From Campylorhamphus procurvoides (taxonomy: Eukaryota; Chordata; Aves; Passeriformes; Dendrocolaptidae), in assembly GCA_013396655.1 (NCBI GenBank), contig WBMV01002648.1:75411-139410 (forward strand): a DNA stretch of 64,000 nt. Reading direction: 5' to 3'. Under the pieces are notes generated by a model, which was not told where the DNA came from, did no database searches, and saw nothing but the letters and a program-made list of their open reading frames with translations. Position 1 is the first letter of the stretch, and every line of letters starts with the position of its first letter. Below, piece by piece: positions 32,558 through 44,187 of the stretch. A program made the position numbers and the translations under genes.

Positions 32558-35500
32558 GTAAGGTCTAAAAGAGGCTGCCATTTTTCCTGATTTTTCTACC
32601 TTTTTTTAAGGATCAGGACACAAATTATGTGAGGGTGAGATAGCAGTGGTTTCAGCTTCCTGCATCTTTTAATCTATCACTAATATCCCTGTAAGTTTTA
32701 CCATTGACTTCAGTGAGGGTCAGGCTCCATGAGAAGAGTTACTCTCTGCAGGGGGGTCTACTGACTGCATTTCAGTACATTAGGCTTTCTATTGCTCTTT
32801 GTAACCTTTTCATAGCATTTCCCAAAAAGTCCACTGAAGTTAAATACCAATTAATTGTACTAAAAGGGTGAATGGAATGTGCACTCTGAAGAAGCAAGAA
32901 AAAAACCAGACTCAAAACTTAAAAGTCAGTTGTATCCCTACCCCTCAAACCAGTGAAAAGACACATCAGAGAGAGCATTAGAGATTCTTGCTTCAAATTT
33001 TATGTGTTCACCATAGCTTCCTTTTTATTTTTCCTTTTTTTTTTTTTCTCATTGTATTTTGACCTTCTCATTATACTAGAAGGCAGCTGTTGAAAGCGTG
33101 AAACACACTGACTGCATTAATCCAGGCTGTTACATAGAGGTAGCAGCAGTTTCTTGGTAAAAATGTATACTGCCTAGCAGAGGCCCTGGATCTGACTGAG
33201 GAGAAGTTTATGTCTGGATCAGCAGCAGTACAGCTGCATCAGCTCACACCCCTCTGGGCCCCACTTGCTGCTCCACAGTGCTCCTTTCCTGCCGCCCTGG
33301 GAGCCCCTCGCCTTTCCCCACCCCTAGCATAAGCAAAAGCTCCAAGGTCTGTTTCTTGTCAAGGGATGGAGACATACACAAGTGGTTGGGGGTGGGGAGA
33401 CATGGAGAAGGGTCTGCATCCTGAGGATGCTTGAGGTGCGGGTCCAATTCCCTAGGGGAATGAGAAGTAGGAGTAAAAAAAAAACCCCGTGAACCTGGGG
33501 AAAGGAATGAGAAAATGCTAAAAGTCTCCCACAGCTACTTCTTGTTGCACTTCTCCCGTCTCAGACGTTCGTCTCCATTAGCTCCGCAAGCTGCCTTGCT
33601 CCCTCTCAGAGTCCGTTCCAGTCCACCTCCACTTGGAAAAACCCTCCCTCTCCTCACACCAGCTTTACTTTCCCTAGCTTCTTCCCGCCCCCCTCCCCGC
33701 CGAACCCCAGACACCCTTCCCTCTGCTTAGCCGAATGCCTCCAGCCATCTCTGATCGTGTTGTATAATCTTTGTTGGCGACTCTCTAAGGAGAGCTGTGG
33801 CGGAGGAACACGCGGTCTCCCCTACTCTGCCATGCAAACAGCCCTAACCGAGGGACGGAGCCTGAAGGATCCCAAACAATAGGGTATGGTGCAATGCTTG
33901 TCACACTCCCCCCCACCCCCAGCTAGGCCCCTCTTTTGTGCAGAGAGAGGCAGCCACACACGGAGCCTCCTCCGCAGCAGGCATCCTTATCCCCATTGTT
34001 GTCAAACAGAACGCGCTGTCACCGAGCCAAGGGCTGCAGAGCTGCGGGACGACTAAAAAATGTGTGGGGAGCCCTGTTATTTTTGACTTGAGCTCTGCTC
34101 TTTGCCACCAGCGAGGTTTTCCTGGAACTCTGTTCCCAGCCTCGGGATGGCTGTTTCAAAGGAAACGTCTGTACTCACCATGTCTCCAGAAACGGAGTGT
34201 GCAATATGGCATGTTTTATAATTGTTAAACCTAGGACACAACCTATACTTCTAAGTGTAGTCATTAGTGAATTCAAGCTGCCCAGATAAAATTTGTTGTG
34301 CCTTGTTTTGTCTCCCTTAACGGCTCACCGCCTTTCCCTGCTTTTGCTGACAATCAAGTAACTGGAAAAGTACTGATGAGTTCCAGACATTAGAATAAAC
34401 ATGATGGCACAGTGGAGAATTAGTGGCACAGGAATAACATGTTTTGCTTTAAGATGAGAGAGCAATGAGGTTAAGGCTTAGTTAATTCAGAAACGGAAAA
34501 TGCGGGGGGAGGGGGGGCGGGGGAAAGGAGGGAGAATTATTTTCAGAACATATGTACATGATCTAAAGATTCCCTAAGTCATTAAACCTTTTAAGTAGCC
34601 CAAATTCTCTCTTCAAAAGTTAATTTTCTCTTAAAACAGTTGTGCTACTCAGGGCTCCCTGTGTAAAGTGACTTTTCAGTGGTGTATTTGTCCTATTACA
34701 GACCTTTATTATGAGATCACTTAAATTCAAATGCACTTAAATTCTTATGTGTTTTCTCCAGTTCTAAGTTTTAAAATTTGTTTCCATTATAAAAAGTAGC
34801 TTGATGTAATGACAAAAAGCTGCTGCTCCTTCTCCTCACTTTCCTCTTCAGTATCAGGCAAAATAAACAGCTTCCCTGCTTAATATATATTTTCATTGTC
34901 TACTCTGACTAAACCAAACCATAAAGCAGTCCAGGAATCTTGGCCCTTCCTTGTGAAAAGCAGCATAAAAAGCACTGAATTTCCATTGCAAATGGATAGC
35001 TGCTGGCCACATTCTGATCACCCCAAAAATTTCCAGTCCCAATTGACTCTCTGCTCCACAGTATGTTTTAATGTGAGGCACCAGTTGATAAATTGCCTAT
35101 ATGTCTTTCTGATAGCCAGGTTGAATGTCTCCCCTATAGTCAACCTGGTAATTTTCTGCAATTCTCAGACTTCTCCTTCTTGCTTGTATTTCCCTTTTTT
35201 CCATATTTTTGGAAAACAGCACAGAGCACTTAGTCTTTGAGCACCATGCTACTTCTTGGCATGGTACTTTTTTGGCCTGCAGGTACTATGTCTGAGTTAA
35301 TGCCTGTGTCCTCCCTTTGCTTGTTTCTCAGTGTCCCGGGACAAGGAATTTTTTTTTTTTTTTTTTTTTTCATCTGTAAGTTAGGTGCCAGGTTAGAGCC
35401 ACTTCTTTGTCCCCTGATTCATACGTGAATTATGTGTTTCTACTCTCCCTTATTCTTCCCTCGACCTATGAAACTGGCCACAATCAGAGCCATCTGCAAG

Positions 35501-38500
35501 GCTGGCAGAAGCTTTGGTCTGAGACTGTACGAAAGATTTTATATAATGCACTCACAACCTTGCAAAACTCCGTTACCAATGACAGATAAAACACCGGTTT
35601 TTGAGGAAACAGTTCATTAAAAGGATAGCAGTCTCAATGGTGCGCAATTAAAATAGCCCATATGAATGCTTACTTTCTCTAAATATCCCTGTCACTTGGC
35701 TTAACTGTTTACAACCATCTACTGATCTCTCCTATCCATGTCAAATAGCTTCCCAGGTTGCTTTGTAGTACATGAGGCTGCCTTTATATCTCTGACAAAT
35801 AGTTCGGATCCCCTTCATTTCCTTCAATAAGCAGACTTTCATTCCTAGAATCATAGAACAGTAGAATGGTTTGGATTGGAAGGGACCTTAAAGATCATCT
35901 CGTTCCAAACCCCCCTGCCACAGGCAGAGATATCTTCCACTAGAGCAGGTGACTTCAAAGTTCCATCCAGCTTGGCCTTGAACACTTCCAGGAATGGGGC
36001 ATCCACAACTTCTCTGGGCAATCTGCGCCAGTGTCTCAGCATTCTCACAGGGAGGAATATTGAATATCTATATCCCAGATATCTATATCCTGATATCTAA
36101 TCTAAACCTGCCCTCTAAAGCCATCTCCCCTTGTCCTATCATTGTAACAAGTCTCTCTTCAGCTTTCTTGTCAGCCCCTTGTAGGTACCAGAAGGCTGCT
36201 ATATGATCTGCCTGTAGCCTTCTCTTCTTCCAGCTGAACAACCCCAGCTCTCTCAACATGTTTTCATAGGAGAGGTGCTCCAGCACTCTGGTTAGTTTTG
36301 TGGCACTCCTCTAGGTCCGCTCTAAATTCTCAGGAATCCCTGTGTGGCCTTTCTGCCCTACTGTCTTTCATACCTCCTTATCTACACTTGGTTACTCCTT
36401 GCCTACCCAATTGCTTTTCCATAGCATCCCCTATGAGATCAGATTTTTTGAAGAAATGACAAAGTGCTAATAATTATTCACCATAAGAGAGATGAGCTTT
36501 TTTTATTGTCCAAATGTCTAGCAATACCTATGCAATTGTTACAACTATCATGAGGATTCTTTCTTATACCCTATCAGCTTTTTATCTGTCAGACTTTTTG
36601 TCTGCCTTCAAAATAGGTCTCCACATCAGAAAAATGCCCTTCCAAGTGCTGGGAAGATCCTCCAGGAGGTGTTACAAGGTTTTTGCATGACAGAAGGTCA
36701 TAGTATTAAAACAAATTACTATGAAATATAATAGTGCCCTGCTACACACCTTCACTAGGACTGAGGAGGCTGTTAGAAACAAATCCTGCATCATCTAGTG
36801 ATCATAAGTTTCTTAAAGACTCTCTTAGTCAAAACTTATAGGTGTTATCAGCAGTATTTCTCACTTTCAGTAAGCATCTTTCCGGACATCTGCTGGAGAC
36901 TAGGGCTGGCCATCAGACAAGAGGAACCGACTATTTTCATCAGGGAAGGAAAGAAAAATTTCAATTCCAGGAAGTAAATCTTAATTTTTTAAGTATCTCT
37001 TTGTTTTCTGCTTTTGGGTAGATGGGCTTGAAACCGGGGCCTAGTCTTAATGGTTGGAGTCCTGGTTTTTCTGGGCGATGTCCAGTATCACAGGCTGAGG
37101 AAAGAATGGTTAGGCTCTTAAGTTGTTTCAGTGCTAACAACAGCAGAGGGAACAGAAGGATGAAGTCAAGACATAAATGGTATTGAAATGTTTCCTAATA
37201 ATAAGGTTAAATTATAACTTTAATTATATGTATTGTAGTGCATCTATATGCATAATTTGCATTATGAAAGAATCAGTAAGAAAAAACTGTGGAGTAAGCA
37301 CATGTTGATTCAGTAATGGAACTAACACCGACTCTCTATAGATCTTTGGGCTTTTTACAGCATCCTAGTTTTCTACATGCCAGCTCTCTGTCAAAAAGGG
37401 ACAAACTGTTCTCAGGGAAACATGAGTTATAAACCATAATAGCTTTCTTGCTCATGAGTTATATGTAGATCAAACACAGTTATGTGTTTGGAGAGTTGAG
37501 CATTTTTCGTCTTGTTAAATGAGTATATGGTCAACACATTTCATCTGTAGTTTCTCAGTGTTCTTCCTAGCTATTGCTTCTTTATTTGCTGTTCTCTCCT
37601 CTCATTCAGTGAATAATAACAAAAAATTGCCTCTAATTTGTTCTGTTCCACCCTAATTCACACCGATTTCTTAGATTCAGTGTTAATTGTATGAATTTGT
37701 TCATGAATATGGATACCTAAATTTACAATACTTCCCTCTTTCTTTGGACATTTGCTTCATGAATCATAATCAAAACATAGAAATCTGTGACAATGTTTGG
37801 GACATGTTTTGAATCTTAAAAGGGAAAAAAAGTTCTTGCAAGAATTAATACTAGCAAGCATATGTTTATTATCTAACCTTATGTTTCTCTGCTTCCATAT
37901 ATGCATGTGTTTAATGTAATCCTCTTCATATTTCTCTGTATGATTTCTTAGATATAAAAACAGTATCTTTTTGTATGTGCTTCAGGCTTCTGTCCTTTCT
38001 TTTCCCTAACCAGTCTCTAGAACATATTTACTATGCAAGTTTTGTAACCAAGCATCAGCGTGTACTCAAGTGTATTCTCTCAATTAACTTGTCACTTCAA
38101 TGTCCGTTCTCTAACATTTCTGCAAACTATATTCTATCCTAAATTCCAGTCCATTTCTCATGGTAAAACACTGTTGCTCCTCCCAGTCTATTCCCTCTCT
38201 ACCTCTGCTCCAAGCAACCACATTCTTCTATGCTCATTCCTATGGAAAGAAAGGTACTCTAGACAGAAGAGGCACAAAGCACTCTCTTTATGGAAAAAAA
38301 AATTGCATCATGCCATCTATTCCTAGTTTGGGCAAATTTTATTTAAAACAGCTTTAGAAATTGCTTTCAAGTCACATTCTTTTCACAACGTTTAGCCTAG
38401 GGAGACTAAACATCCCCTGGTGACACAGTTCGCGTTCTTCAACAAAATGTTCTCCAAGTTAACTATCTAGCAAGCCTGAGGGAAGAATCATTAAGGTCAA

Positions 38501-41500
38501 TGAAAAATTTTAAATAAGAAATAAAAAGAAAAAAAATGCAGTCAGAAAGAAAAGGCAGTTAAAAAACACCAGCTCAGCTGAAATCTGGCCAGTACAGCCC
38601 AGAGGGCTTCAGTGCCAGCTGTAACTGCAATGCAAGGAATAGTATTGTCAGGGGATATGTGAAGCCTGAGGAACAACATATGGAATTTATGAACTAACAC
38701 AGGGACAGGAGGTCACTGAGGATCCACCCACCTACTAATGGCAGTTATTGATGGGAGACATGCTTAGTCAGTTCTGCACGATTTAGTGATATGAATGCCA
38801 GCATGATGCTTCCTCCTAGGGTTTCTTAGACAAAGTCTATTTTTTTCTCTTCTTCACCTTCACTTTCTAAAGGAAACCTGTCCTCATGCATCCTTCTACA
38901 CCTGCCTGCCCTAGAAACCAGAGTGGCTGACTTCTGCGGCAAGTGGATTCACCAGCCCAAAAAAGGGGGAGAAAATTACTCAAGCAGAAGAAGCCAGCAA
39001 TTTGCTGTCATCTCAGGGACCTACACTGACTGATGTGGGATCCCAGCAGCTCCCAGAGCCAGTGTGCAGGAGGAGGCTGGATTTCCTGGGCTTTCCCAGA
39101 AAGGTGGAAAGAGAAGCAGGACATGCCCCTAGCCCTTTTGCAGCTGAAGTCCATCCAGCTAGAGATCTCCATGAAAGAGAAATATTCTGGGAAAGACATT
39201 ATTACATGGAAGTACATTTCTCAGGACCCAGTTTCCTCATTGGTTGTTTATTATGTCAACTTCTGTGAGTCTTGTAGCAGATGCTGCCCATACCTTTGTG
39301 ATTTTTGAGAGTGGGAGAGGGCTGGGCAATGCTCCCTGCCCAGCCCACCTGCCACAGGTCCACTGGGTCAGGCTAAGGCTTCCCTTGTCTCAAAATAAAG
39401 TTCACAAGGACAAAGTGCTAATGTGGAAGTAGTGTTTGCTAATGAGGTAACGACAAATTTGCACTGTGTGTGTTCTGTAGAAGCAGTCCTGAGAGATGTG
39501 AGAGGTGTTAGTGTATAAGGCAAGGGCTCTGCCAGAAGCAGGTCTCTCAGGAAGCTGACACATGGTGGAAGCACAGAGCAGTGGCAGGTCAGTTCAAAGT
39601 CTTGTGAACAGAAGGTTGTGATGCACCAAAATGTTGAACCAAATGAAGTTTGAATTGGAGAGTTTGATTGCGTTCTTCCATGCAATTACAGGTTGAAAAA
39701 TACGGTAACTACTATCTCATTGACCCCTAAAGAATCTCTTAGTGTAGTTTTAAGAAGTAGCGTGTGACTTCTCAAAAAATGTGATCCCACCAGGGTTGTT
39801 CATTCTCCTCCACGGCCACCCAGTTCTCAAAGGTTTGATTTAACAACTTTGTTTCTGGCAGACTGATCAGGTATTTAATTACCTGTGAGTTCTGACAGTG
39901 CCCAAAATAAGGACTCTCCCTCAGTTGAATGAAGAGCCTCTTTGACATCCTAGCATTCAATAACATGAACAGAACTGTGAATCACACCCCTGCTGTCAGA
40001 GGTTCAATTCCAGTCAAGGCTGTCTATTACCCCTGTGCTTCATTCTGCTTTGTCCTTACAGCTCTGCTTCTGCATCATACACCCATAGCTTTCATCAGAA
40101 CGGTATGTTCTACAGTAGTGCTCCACAGCACTGTTTTGCTAAAGCAGAGGCTTTCTTTCAGCAAGCATTATGTCAGTTCACATTTGTGAAAGAACTTAAT
40201 GGTGTACTCACCTGCATTCCCCAGAAGGAAAATATCGGCACAAAGTGAACAGTCAGATTCCTTTACTGCATTATAGATGTTTGCCAGAATGAGAAAAATT
40301 ATTGCATGTATAATATTAAAAAATACTGTTGTAATACAAATAATAATTCTAGTAGGAGGCCTGCATTGTAGGTAAAAAAGATGAAAGCCAGCTTCTGATT
40401 TAACTTGTGCCTTACAGAGAGAAAAGAGAACTGTCACTGAGCTGCCGGGCTTAGACTTGAAAAGAGTTAGTCAAGAAATGATAGACAAAACCCTGGGGAA
40501 ACACATTACACCCATCACCCTGAAATCCACAATCAAAAGCAACCCATTATATAGTGATATCCAGGTGGATGACGACTGGGATGAGAAGAAAAAGACCCCT
40601 TCCTGGACTGTGCAAGACTATGACAGGCACTCACTGCACTCTAACTTGGCCAGCCACATAAAGGTAATGTGCTGTTGTGCTGAGTTTGAGCAAACTGAAT
40701 TGTTGTGAGCCATGTGATGCATGCATGAACCACTCTGTGGCCTTATGACTCACTTGGTTCAATTTTGATGGAATTGCAGAAGTAAATACAGAGGTATTTT
40801 TTGGTACAGACATGACACAAACATGAGTTTGATCAGGAAAGGAAATCTACATATCTAGTGACACTCCAGGAATTTCAACCCTTTAGAACATGAGCTCTGA
40901 CTAGAGAAAGGCTTAAACCACAACACTACAATCAGCTCCCCTGTTTACATAGGGAGGAGCTATAAATGTGCCACTTAAATACTATATAGCCACTTTAATA
41001 AGTGTTCATAGCAAAATTCTGTTATCAAATTGCATACATTTTATGAACCTCATCTACAATATGCAGGATCCTGCCTGCCTGTGCGTCGGCACAAATCACT
41101 TTTAGGATACTTTTGTAAGGTTTTTTTACGCTGTTCCTTTTTTTTTTTTTTTGTTTTTTTTTTTTCCTTTTTTCATTTTTTTTTTTTTTTGAAAGAGAGT
41201 CAGATTTGTGTTTATACAAGGACTTCTCTTCTTGAGAAGACAACATGGTTTGTTCTAGGTTTTTTGATCACATTTCAATGGCTGGTGTGCTACATTTGGT
41301 TTCTGGCTGGAAAGTGCGGCTTTAATTTTCCCCAATGGAACATTTGCAGCATCTGGCAAGTAGCACAACCTACATTCAAGTGAAAGTGTCTTGCATATGT
41401 GCTGTGATGTCTTAAATTCATTAATCAATATCTGATGATAGCCAAAATACTTCTGGGTATGCTCTAATGACTTTATGTGCAACAGAGAGAAACTGAGTTC

Positions 41501-41701
41501 ATGTTCTGATTTTTCTTCTAGGAAAATCCTAATGATCTACAGTTCTGGATGGGGGATGTTTATACTCCTGGGTATGATACCTTGTTAAAAAAGAAAGAGA
41601 GAGAAAAAAAGAATTCCAAATATTGCCGAATCATCCTGCTCATGGTACTAGCAGTTTGCATTCTAATTACTATAGTCACGCTCAGTGTTTTACTTACTTA
41701 G
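32393..41701 (+). CDS. MINAR2: MINAR2 (membrane integral NOTCH2-associated receptor 2), complete, 196 residues
   Basis: The CDS joins 32393-32557, 40418-40663 and 41522-41701. All introns are phase 0, and 55 + 82 + 59 codons give 196 residues (human is about 190). The N-terminus MDLSVLPNNNHPDKFLQL agrees closely with human MINAR2 (KIAA1024L). The middle is polar and probably disordered. The C-terminal part has the family block PSWTVQDYDRHSLHSNLASH, ENPNDLQFWMGDVYTPGYD, a basic KKKEREKK run, then one hydrophobic segment at about residues 174-195 ending at the stop. MINAR2 is a single-pass membrane protein linked to NOTCH2 and to cholesterol handling in inner-ear hair cells, and its loss causes deafness. 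A CARC-like pattern (K-x3-Y-x4-L) precedes the membrane segment. The position downstream of ADAMTS19 on the same strand matches human 5q23. The paralogue MINAR1 is far longer. Confidence 0.94.
33540..34200. promoter_or_regulatory. CpG-rich island in MINAR2 intron 1
   Basis: About 30 CpG dinucleotides cluster in roughly 650 bases, against very few in the flanks. Polypyrimidine-rich sequence comes first, then motifs that resemble SOX sites (AACAATAG near 33877, CATTGTTG near 33996) and an octamer-like ATGCAAAC near 33832. This is typical of a CpG-island promoter or enhancer. No TATA or known transcript is visible, and direction cannot be told. Confidence 0.5.
34504..34532 (+). promoter_or_regulatory. 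G-quadruplex motif
   Basis: Four G runs (6, 7, 5 and 3 Gs) with loops of 1, 1 and 6 bases fit the G3+N1-7 rule. It lies about 300 bases downstream of the CpG-rich block and on the sense strand of MINAR2, so it could form in the DNA or in the pre-mRNA. Confidence 0.7.
35349..35370 (+). repeat. T22 homopolymer
   Basis: An uninterrupted run of 22 T in MINAR2 intron 1. Confidence 0.9.
35847..36330 (-). mobile_element. CR1 LINE 3' fragment
   Basis: On the minus strand this decodes to the end of CR1 ORF2 and the 3' terminal segment, with codons like RLDIRI, LRHWRRLPREVVDAPFLEVF and VLEHLSYENMLRELGLFSWK. It ends in the GTTCTATGATTCT-type 3' repeat at 35847-35860. A local triplication of ATATCTATATCC-like units (about 36064-36101) interrupts it. 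Confidence 0.88.
36064..36101 (+). repeat. Short tandem triplication inside CR1
   Basis: ATATCTATATCC occurs twice, followed by a partial ATATCTAATC copy, separated by CAG and TG. Other CR1 copies have one copy of this segment, so the expansion happened after or during insertion. Confidence 0.7.
40418..40663 (+). CDS. MINAR2: MINAR2 coding exon 2
   Basis: The acceptor CTTACAG ends at 40417 and the donor GTAATG starts at 40664. It encodes 82 residues in phase 0, starting REKRTVTELPGLDLKRVSQE. The first half is variable. The second half carries the family motif NPLYSDI and the block KKTPSWTVQDYDRHSLHSNL. An internal Met (in SQEMIDK) could serve as a start if transcription began inside intron 1. 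Confidence 0.93.
40664..41521 (+). other. MINAR2: MINAR2 intron 2, 0.86 kb
   Basis: A short intron with a 53-base T-rich tract at 41138-41190. It ends at TTTTTCTTCTAG, with TAG at 41519-41521. No other feature is seen. Confidence 0.8.
41138..41190 (+). repeat. Interrupted poly-T tract
   Basis: Almost pure T for 53 bases with a few C, G and A interruptions, about 330 bases before the last MINAR2 exon. Confidence 0.9.
41522..41701 (+). CDS. MINAR2: MINAR2 coding exon 3 with membrane segment and stop
   Basis: It starts in phase 0 after TAG at 41519-41521. It encodes ENPNDLQFWMGDVYTPGYD, a basic stretch, KYCR, and then about 22 hydrophobic residues (IILLMVLAVCILITIVTLSV and two more leucines) with only a Thr before the TAG stop at 41699-41701. 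The membrane helix sits at the extreme C-terminus, so the protein resembles a tail-anchored protein with its soluble part on the cytosolic side. Confidence 0.94.
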   Translation, partial: ENPNDLQFWMGDVYTPGYDTLLKKKEREKKNSKYCRIILLMVLAVCILITIVTLSVLLT

Positions 41702-41734
41702 GATAGCCAAATAATGTTGATGGGATTTTTTTTC

Positions 41735-41753
41735 AATAAATATTTTTATTAAA
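41735..41753 (+). terminator. MINAR2: MINAR2 polyadenylation signals
   Basis: AATAAA at 41735-41740 and ATTAAA at 41748-41753 lie 34-52 bases after the stop, followed by a C/T- and GT-rich stretch. This predicts an unusually short 3'UTR of about 60-75 bases, unless readthrough to distal sites is used. Confidence 0.6.
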
Positions 41754-41755
41754 GT

Positions 41756-43539
41756 ATTCCCCTCCCTTGTTTTATTTGAATTCCATTTCTTTTGGTCACA
41801 AGTACAATTTGTTTGAGATCACTATTAAAAAAAATTCCTGTGCAGCATAAGGAATTGATCCTGAAAAGAGACAAATACTCCGAGTGTGTCTCAATGTCTC
41901 CTTACAGGTATAATTTAAATGGAAAACTATGAATATTCTACTTTTCTTAGTGCCTACTTTGGACTAGTGATTTTGGTCAGTATGTGTAATGTTACATGTA
42001 GTATGTATAGACAACTAGGTGACTATTTTTTCTAATGCACATCCTCTTCATCTTTTTATGATAGCTATTTTTAGAATATAATAAAGTAGTATAAAGCATT
42101 ATTTAATATATCAAAAAGAATTATACAACAATAATTAATGCATTACTTAGTGACTGAATGCATTGCTACAATGATGCAGTACTTAGTAAAAAGGTAGCCT
42201 AAAAGCATGTTTTCTTACACTTATTCAGAGAAGAAAAACAAAAAATAGATCACTGAGTTTCTATCAAAAGAATTCCCTGAGACCTGAGATAGAGTTTCTT
42301 CAACCCTGTGTGACCTTCCTTCTACATGTAGCATCTCTGTCACCCCAAAAGATGGAGTGACAATATGTTTTTTAATCTGATGTCAAAAACTGGAATGAAA
42401 GTGGTGGAATACTAGACTATAAACCTGAATTACAATACACCTAAAAATATTAAAAATATTCACATAGCCAGGATGTGAAAAAAAGGATGTTTGTAAATAA
42501 AAAGGAATAAAATTAAATGTTAAGGGCATAGCACACAGACAATTAAGTTCATACACCTCAGAATAATTCAGGATAATGAAAACATGATATAAAAGGATGA
42601 AATAAAAAGTGAGTGAAGAGAGTGGAGAGAAGAACTTCAAGCAATTATTTCCTTTCTGAAAAATACTCCAGGTGCTGCAAACCCTTTATATGTTCATATT
42701 TGGTATCTAAGGAGCTATGAAGGGATTTCCCTTACTCACAAGAGAATCTTAGAGATGCTTGGCAGCTGGAAAACTGGGGTTATACCAGTTCTACTTCTTG
42801 TCCCACAAAAAAGAATGCTTTAGATTAAGCAAGGAATAGGACCAAGGTAGAGGGTTTTGCTGTCCCTTCTGAATTCTAGAATGTGCCTTAGTTAGAGCAG
42901 GTTTACAGTACTTTAACTCATGTCAGAGGTGGATTCGTCTTCAGACAAGTGCTTTTAATTCCTTCCTTCTCATCTAGTCCATGTTTGATTCTTGTTTGTG
43001 CTGTAACTACTTGGGCTCTAGTCTAGTTTGTACCATAACTGGTTTGAAGATTTGTGATAAAAAAGCTTTCTGCTTTAATCTGGTGAGCATTCAACAGCAA
43101 AAGAGTGGCAGCATTTAAATGCATGTGCATAAAATTAGTACCCCTGTTAAAAATTGAACATTGGGGTAAATATATGCAGGAACTCAGTCTCCTGCCTTGC
43201 AGCAGTTTCAGTGTAGGTGGGGGTTCTTGTCTGAAGGATCAGGCCCATCAGCTTATGAAGGAACTTTAGGAGTGTTTTACAAGACTAATCGCTGACATTA
43301 TGAAGTAACTACTTGCATTAAACCAACAATACTTGACTTTTTTCCAGCCCAAGTACATTCGCTTTAAGTCCATACAATCCAGAGACATAGTTTTGTAAAT
43401 TGTTGAGGCCTGCAGGCGGGAAGCCTAAAAGCAAAGGGCTCTGTAATTTCCAGGAAAACAGCCAATAATGCGAATTTCTTAACTGAGTTTCTGTCGGAGG
43501 GTTTAGCAGAAAGGATAAAACCATTTTCTTCACAAGTCC
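41756..43539. other. Intergenic sequence downstream of MINAR2
   Basis: AT-rich, with no coding similarity and no recognisable repeat. Confidence 0.6.
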
Positions 43540-43649
43540 ATTATGGGATGTTTCAGTCATGTTTCGCTGCTGTCACCTAGCGGAGAGCCAGAAAAGAACA
43601 AAAACGTGTCAGGCATGGAGGGGCCGGGTTGGACTAACTTACTTTTTTT

Positions 43650-43679
43650 TATTATTGTTGTTGTTATTATTATTATTTC
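43650..43679 (+). repeat. ATT/GTT trinucleotide microsatellite
   Basis: TTATTATTGTTGTTGTTATT-type trinucleotide steps for about 30 bases. Confidence 0.8.
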
Positions 43680-43754
43680 TCCCCTTCCCCAGAGGTGGGG
43701 GCAGGGCTGCGCGATGTTCTGGGTTTGGTGTCGCGGCGCTGCGGGTTCCTCTGG

Positions 43755-43767
43755 TGCCCCCTGGTGG
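43755..43767 (-). promoter_or_regulatory. CTCF-like binding motif
   Basis: TGCCCCCTGGTGG on the plus strand reads CCACCAGGGGGCA on the minus strand, matching the CTCF core CCASYAGRKGGCR at nearly every position. It is the best such match I found in the window. Confidence 0.55.
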
Positions 43768-43870
43768 CACAGCGACTAAACACGTGAATACTTTCAGGGG
43801 AAAAAGAACCGAGCGTCAAAAGGGCGAGAGACAAAGACCGCTCTGCAGGGGGAAGCGGTGGAGCTTGGGG

Positions 43871-44187
43871 ATCCTTTGTACCATGTCTTTACTCTAAAAG
43901 CAATTAAGGAAACACCCTTTCTTTAACGTCTGAATGCAGTATAAGTTTACGTGTGTTGTAGAAAATTTAAATTTTTGGTTGGTAAGGTTGTTTTATGTTG
44001 TCTCTTTAATTCTATGTGTGGTTTTGGGTTTGTTTTTATTTTGTTGGTCTTGGTAGTTTTTTTTTTAATTCATTAGTGATGGACTGAAGAAGACAAGTAA
44101 TCACTTAACACTAGTAAATTAGGATCAGTATTGATGTTTGGAGTACAGAATCTTTAGTGTATTCCAAAAGTACTTAAAAACTGTAAG
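43871..44187. other. Intergenic sequence, T-rich
   Basis: T-rich with short G/T runs and no gene. It ends at the boundary of the CR1 pair. Confidence 0.5.

Larger units (their letters stand above)
32558..40417 (+). other. MINAR2: MINAR2 intron 1, 7.9 kb
   Basis: It holds a CpG-rich block (33540-34200), a G-quadruplex motif (34504-34532), a 22-base T tract (35349-35370) and a minus-strand CR1 (35847-36330). The remainder, about 36330-40417, is AT-rich. A moderately GC-rich patch at 38880-39400 shows short overlapping open frames but no recognisable protein. Confidence 0.75.
43540..43870. promoter_or_regulatory. GC-rich block with CTCF-like site downstream of MINAR2
   Basis: A GC- and CpG-rich stretch in AT-rich surroundings. 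It includes an ATT/GTT microsatellite (43650-43679) and a strong CTCF-core match at 43755-43767. It could be an insulator or a promoter of an unannotated noncoding RNA. Confidence 0.45.

Noticed and set aside
33938..34228. 96-codon frame within the CpG-rich block as a protein
   Set aside because: Open frames are expected in GC-rich DNA. The product is not recognisable and has no domain.
39002..39308. Overlapping open frames in MINAR2 intron 1 as a possible extra exon
   Set aside because: No match to MINAR-family sequence. The three-exon model already gives a full-length protein of the expected size.
39990..40030. tRNA B-box-like GGTTCAATTCC at about 40001
   Set aside because: No A box, acceptor stem or cloverleaf could be found around it, and no SINE tail follows.
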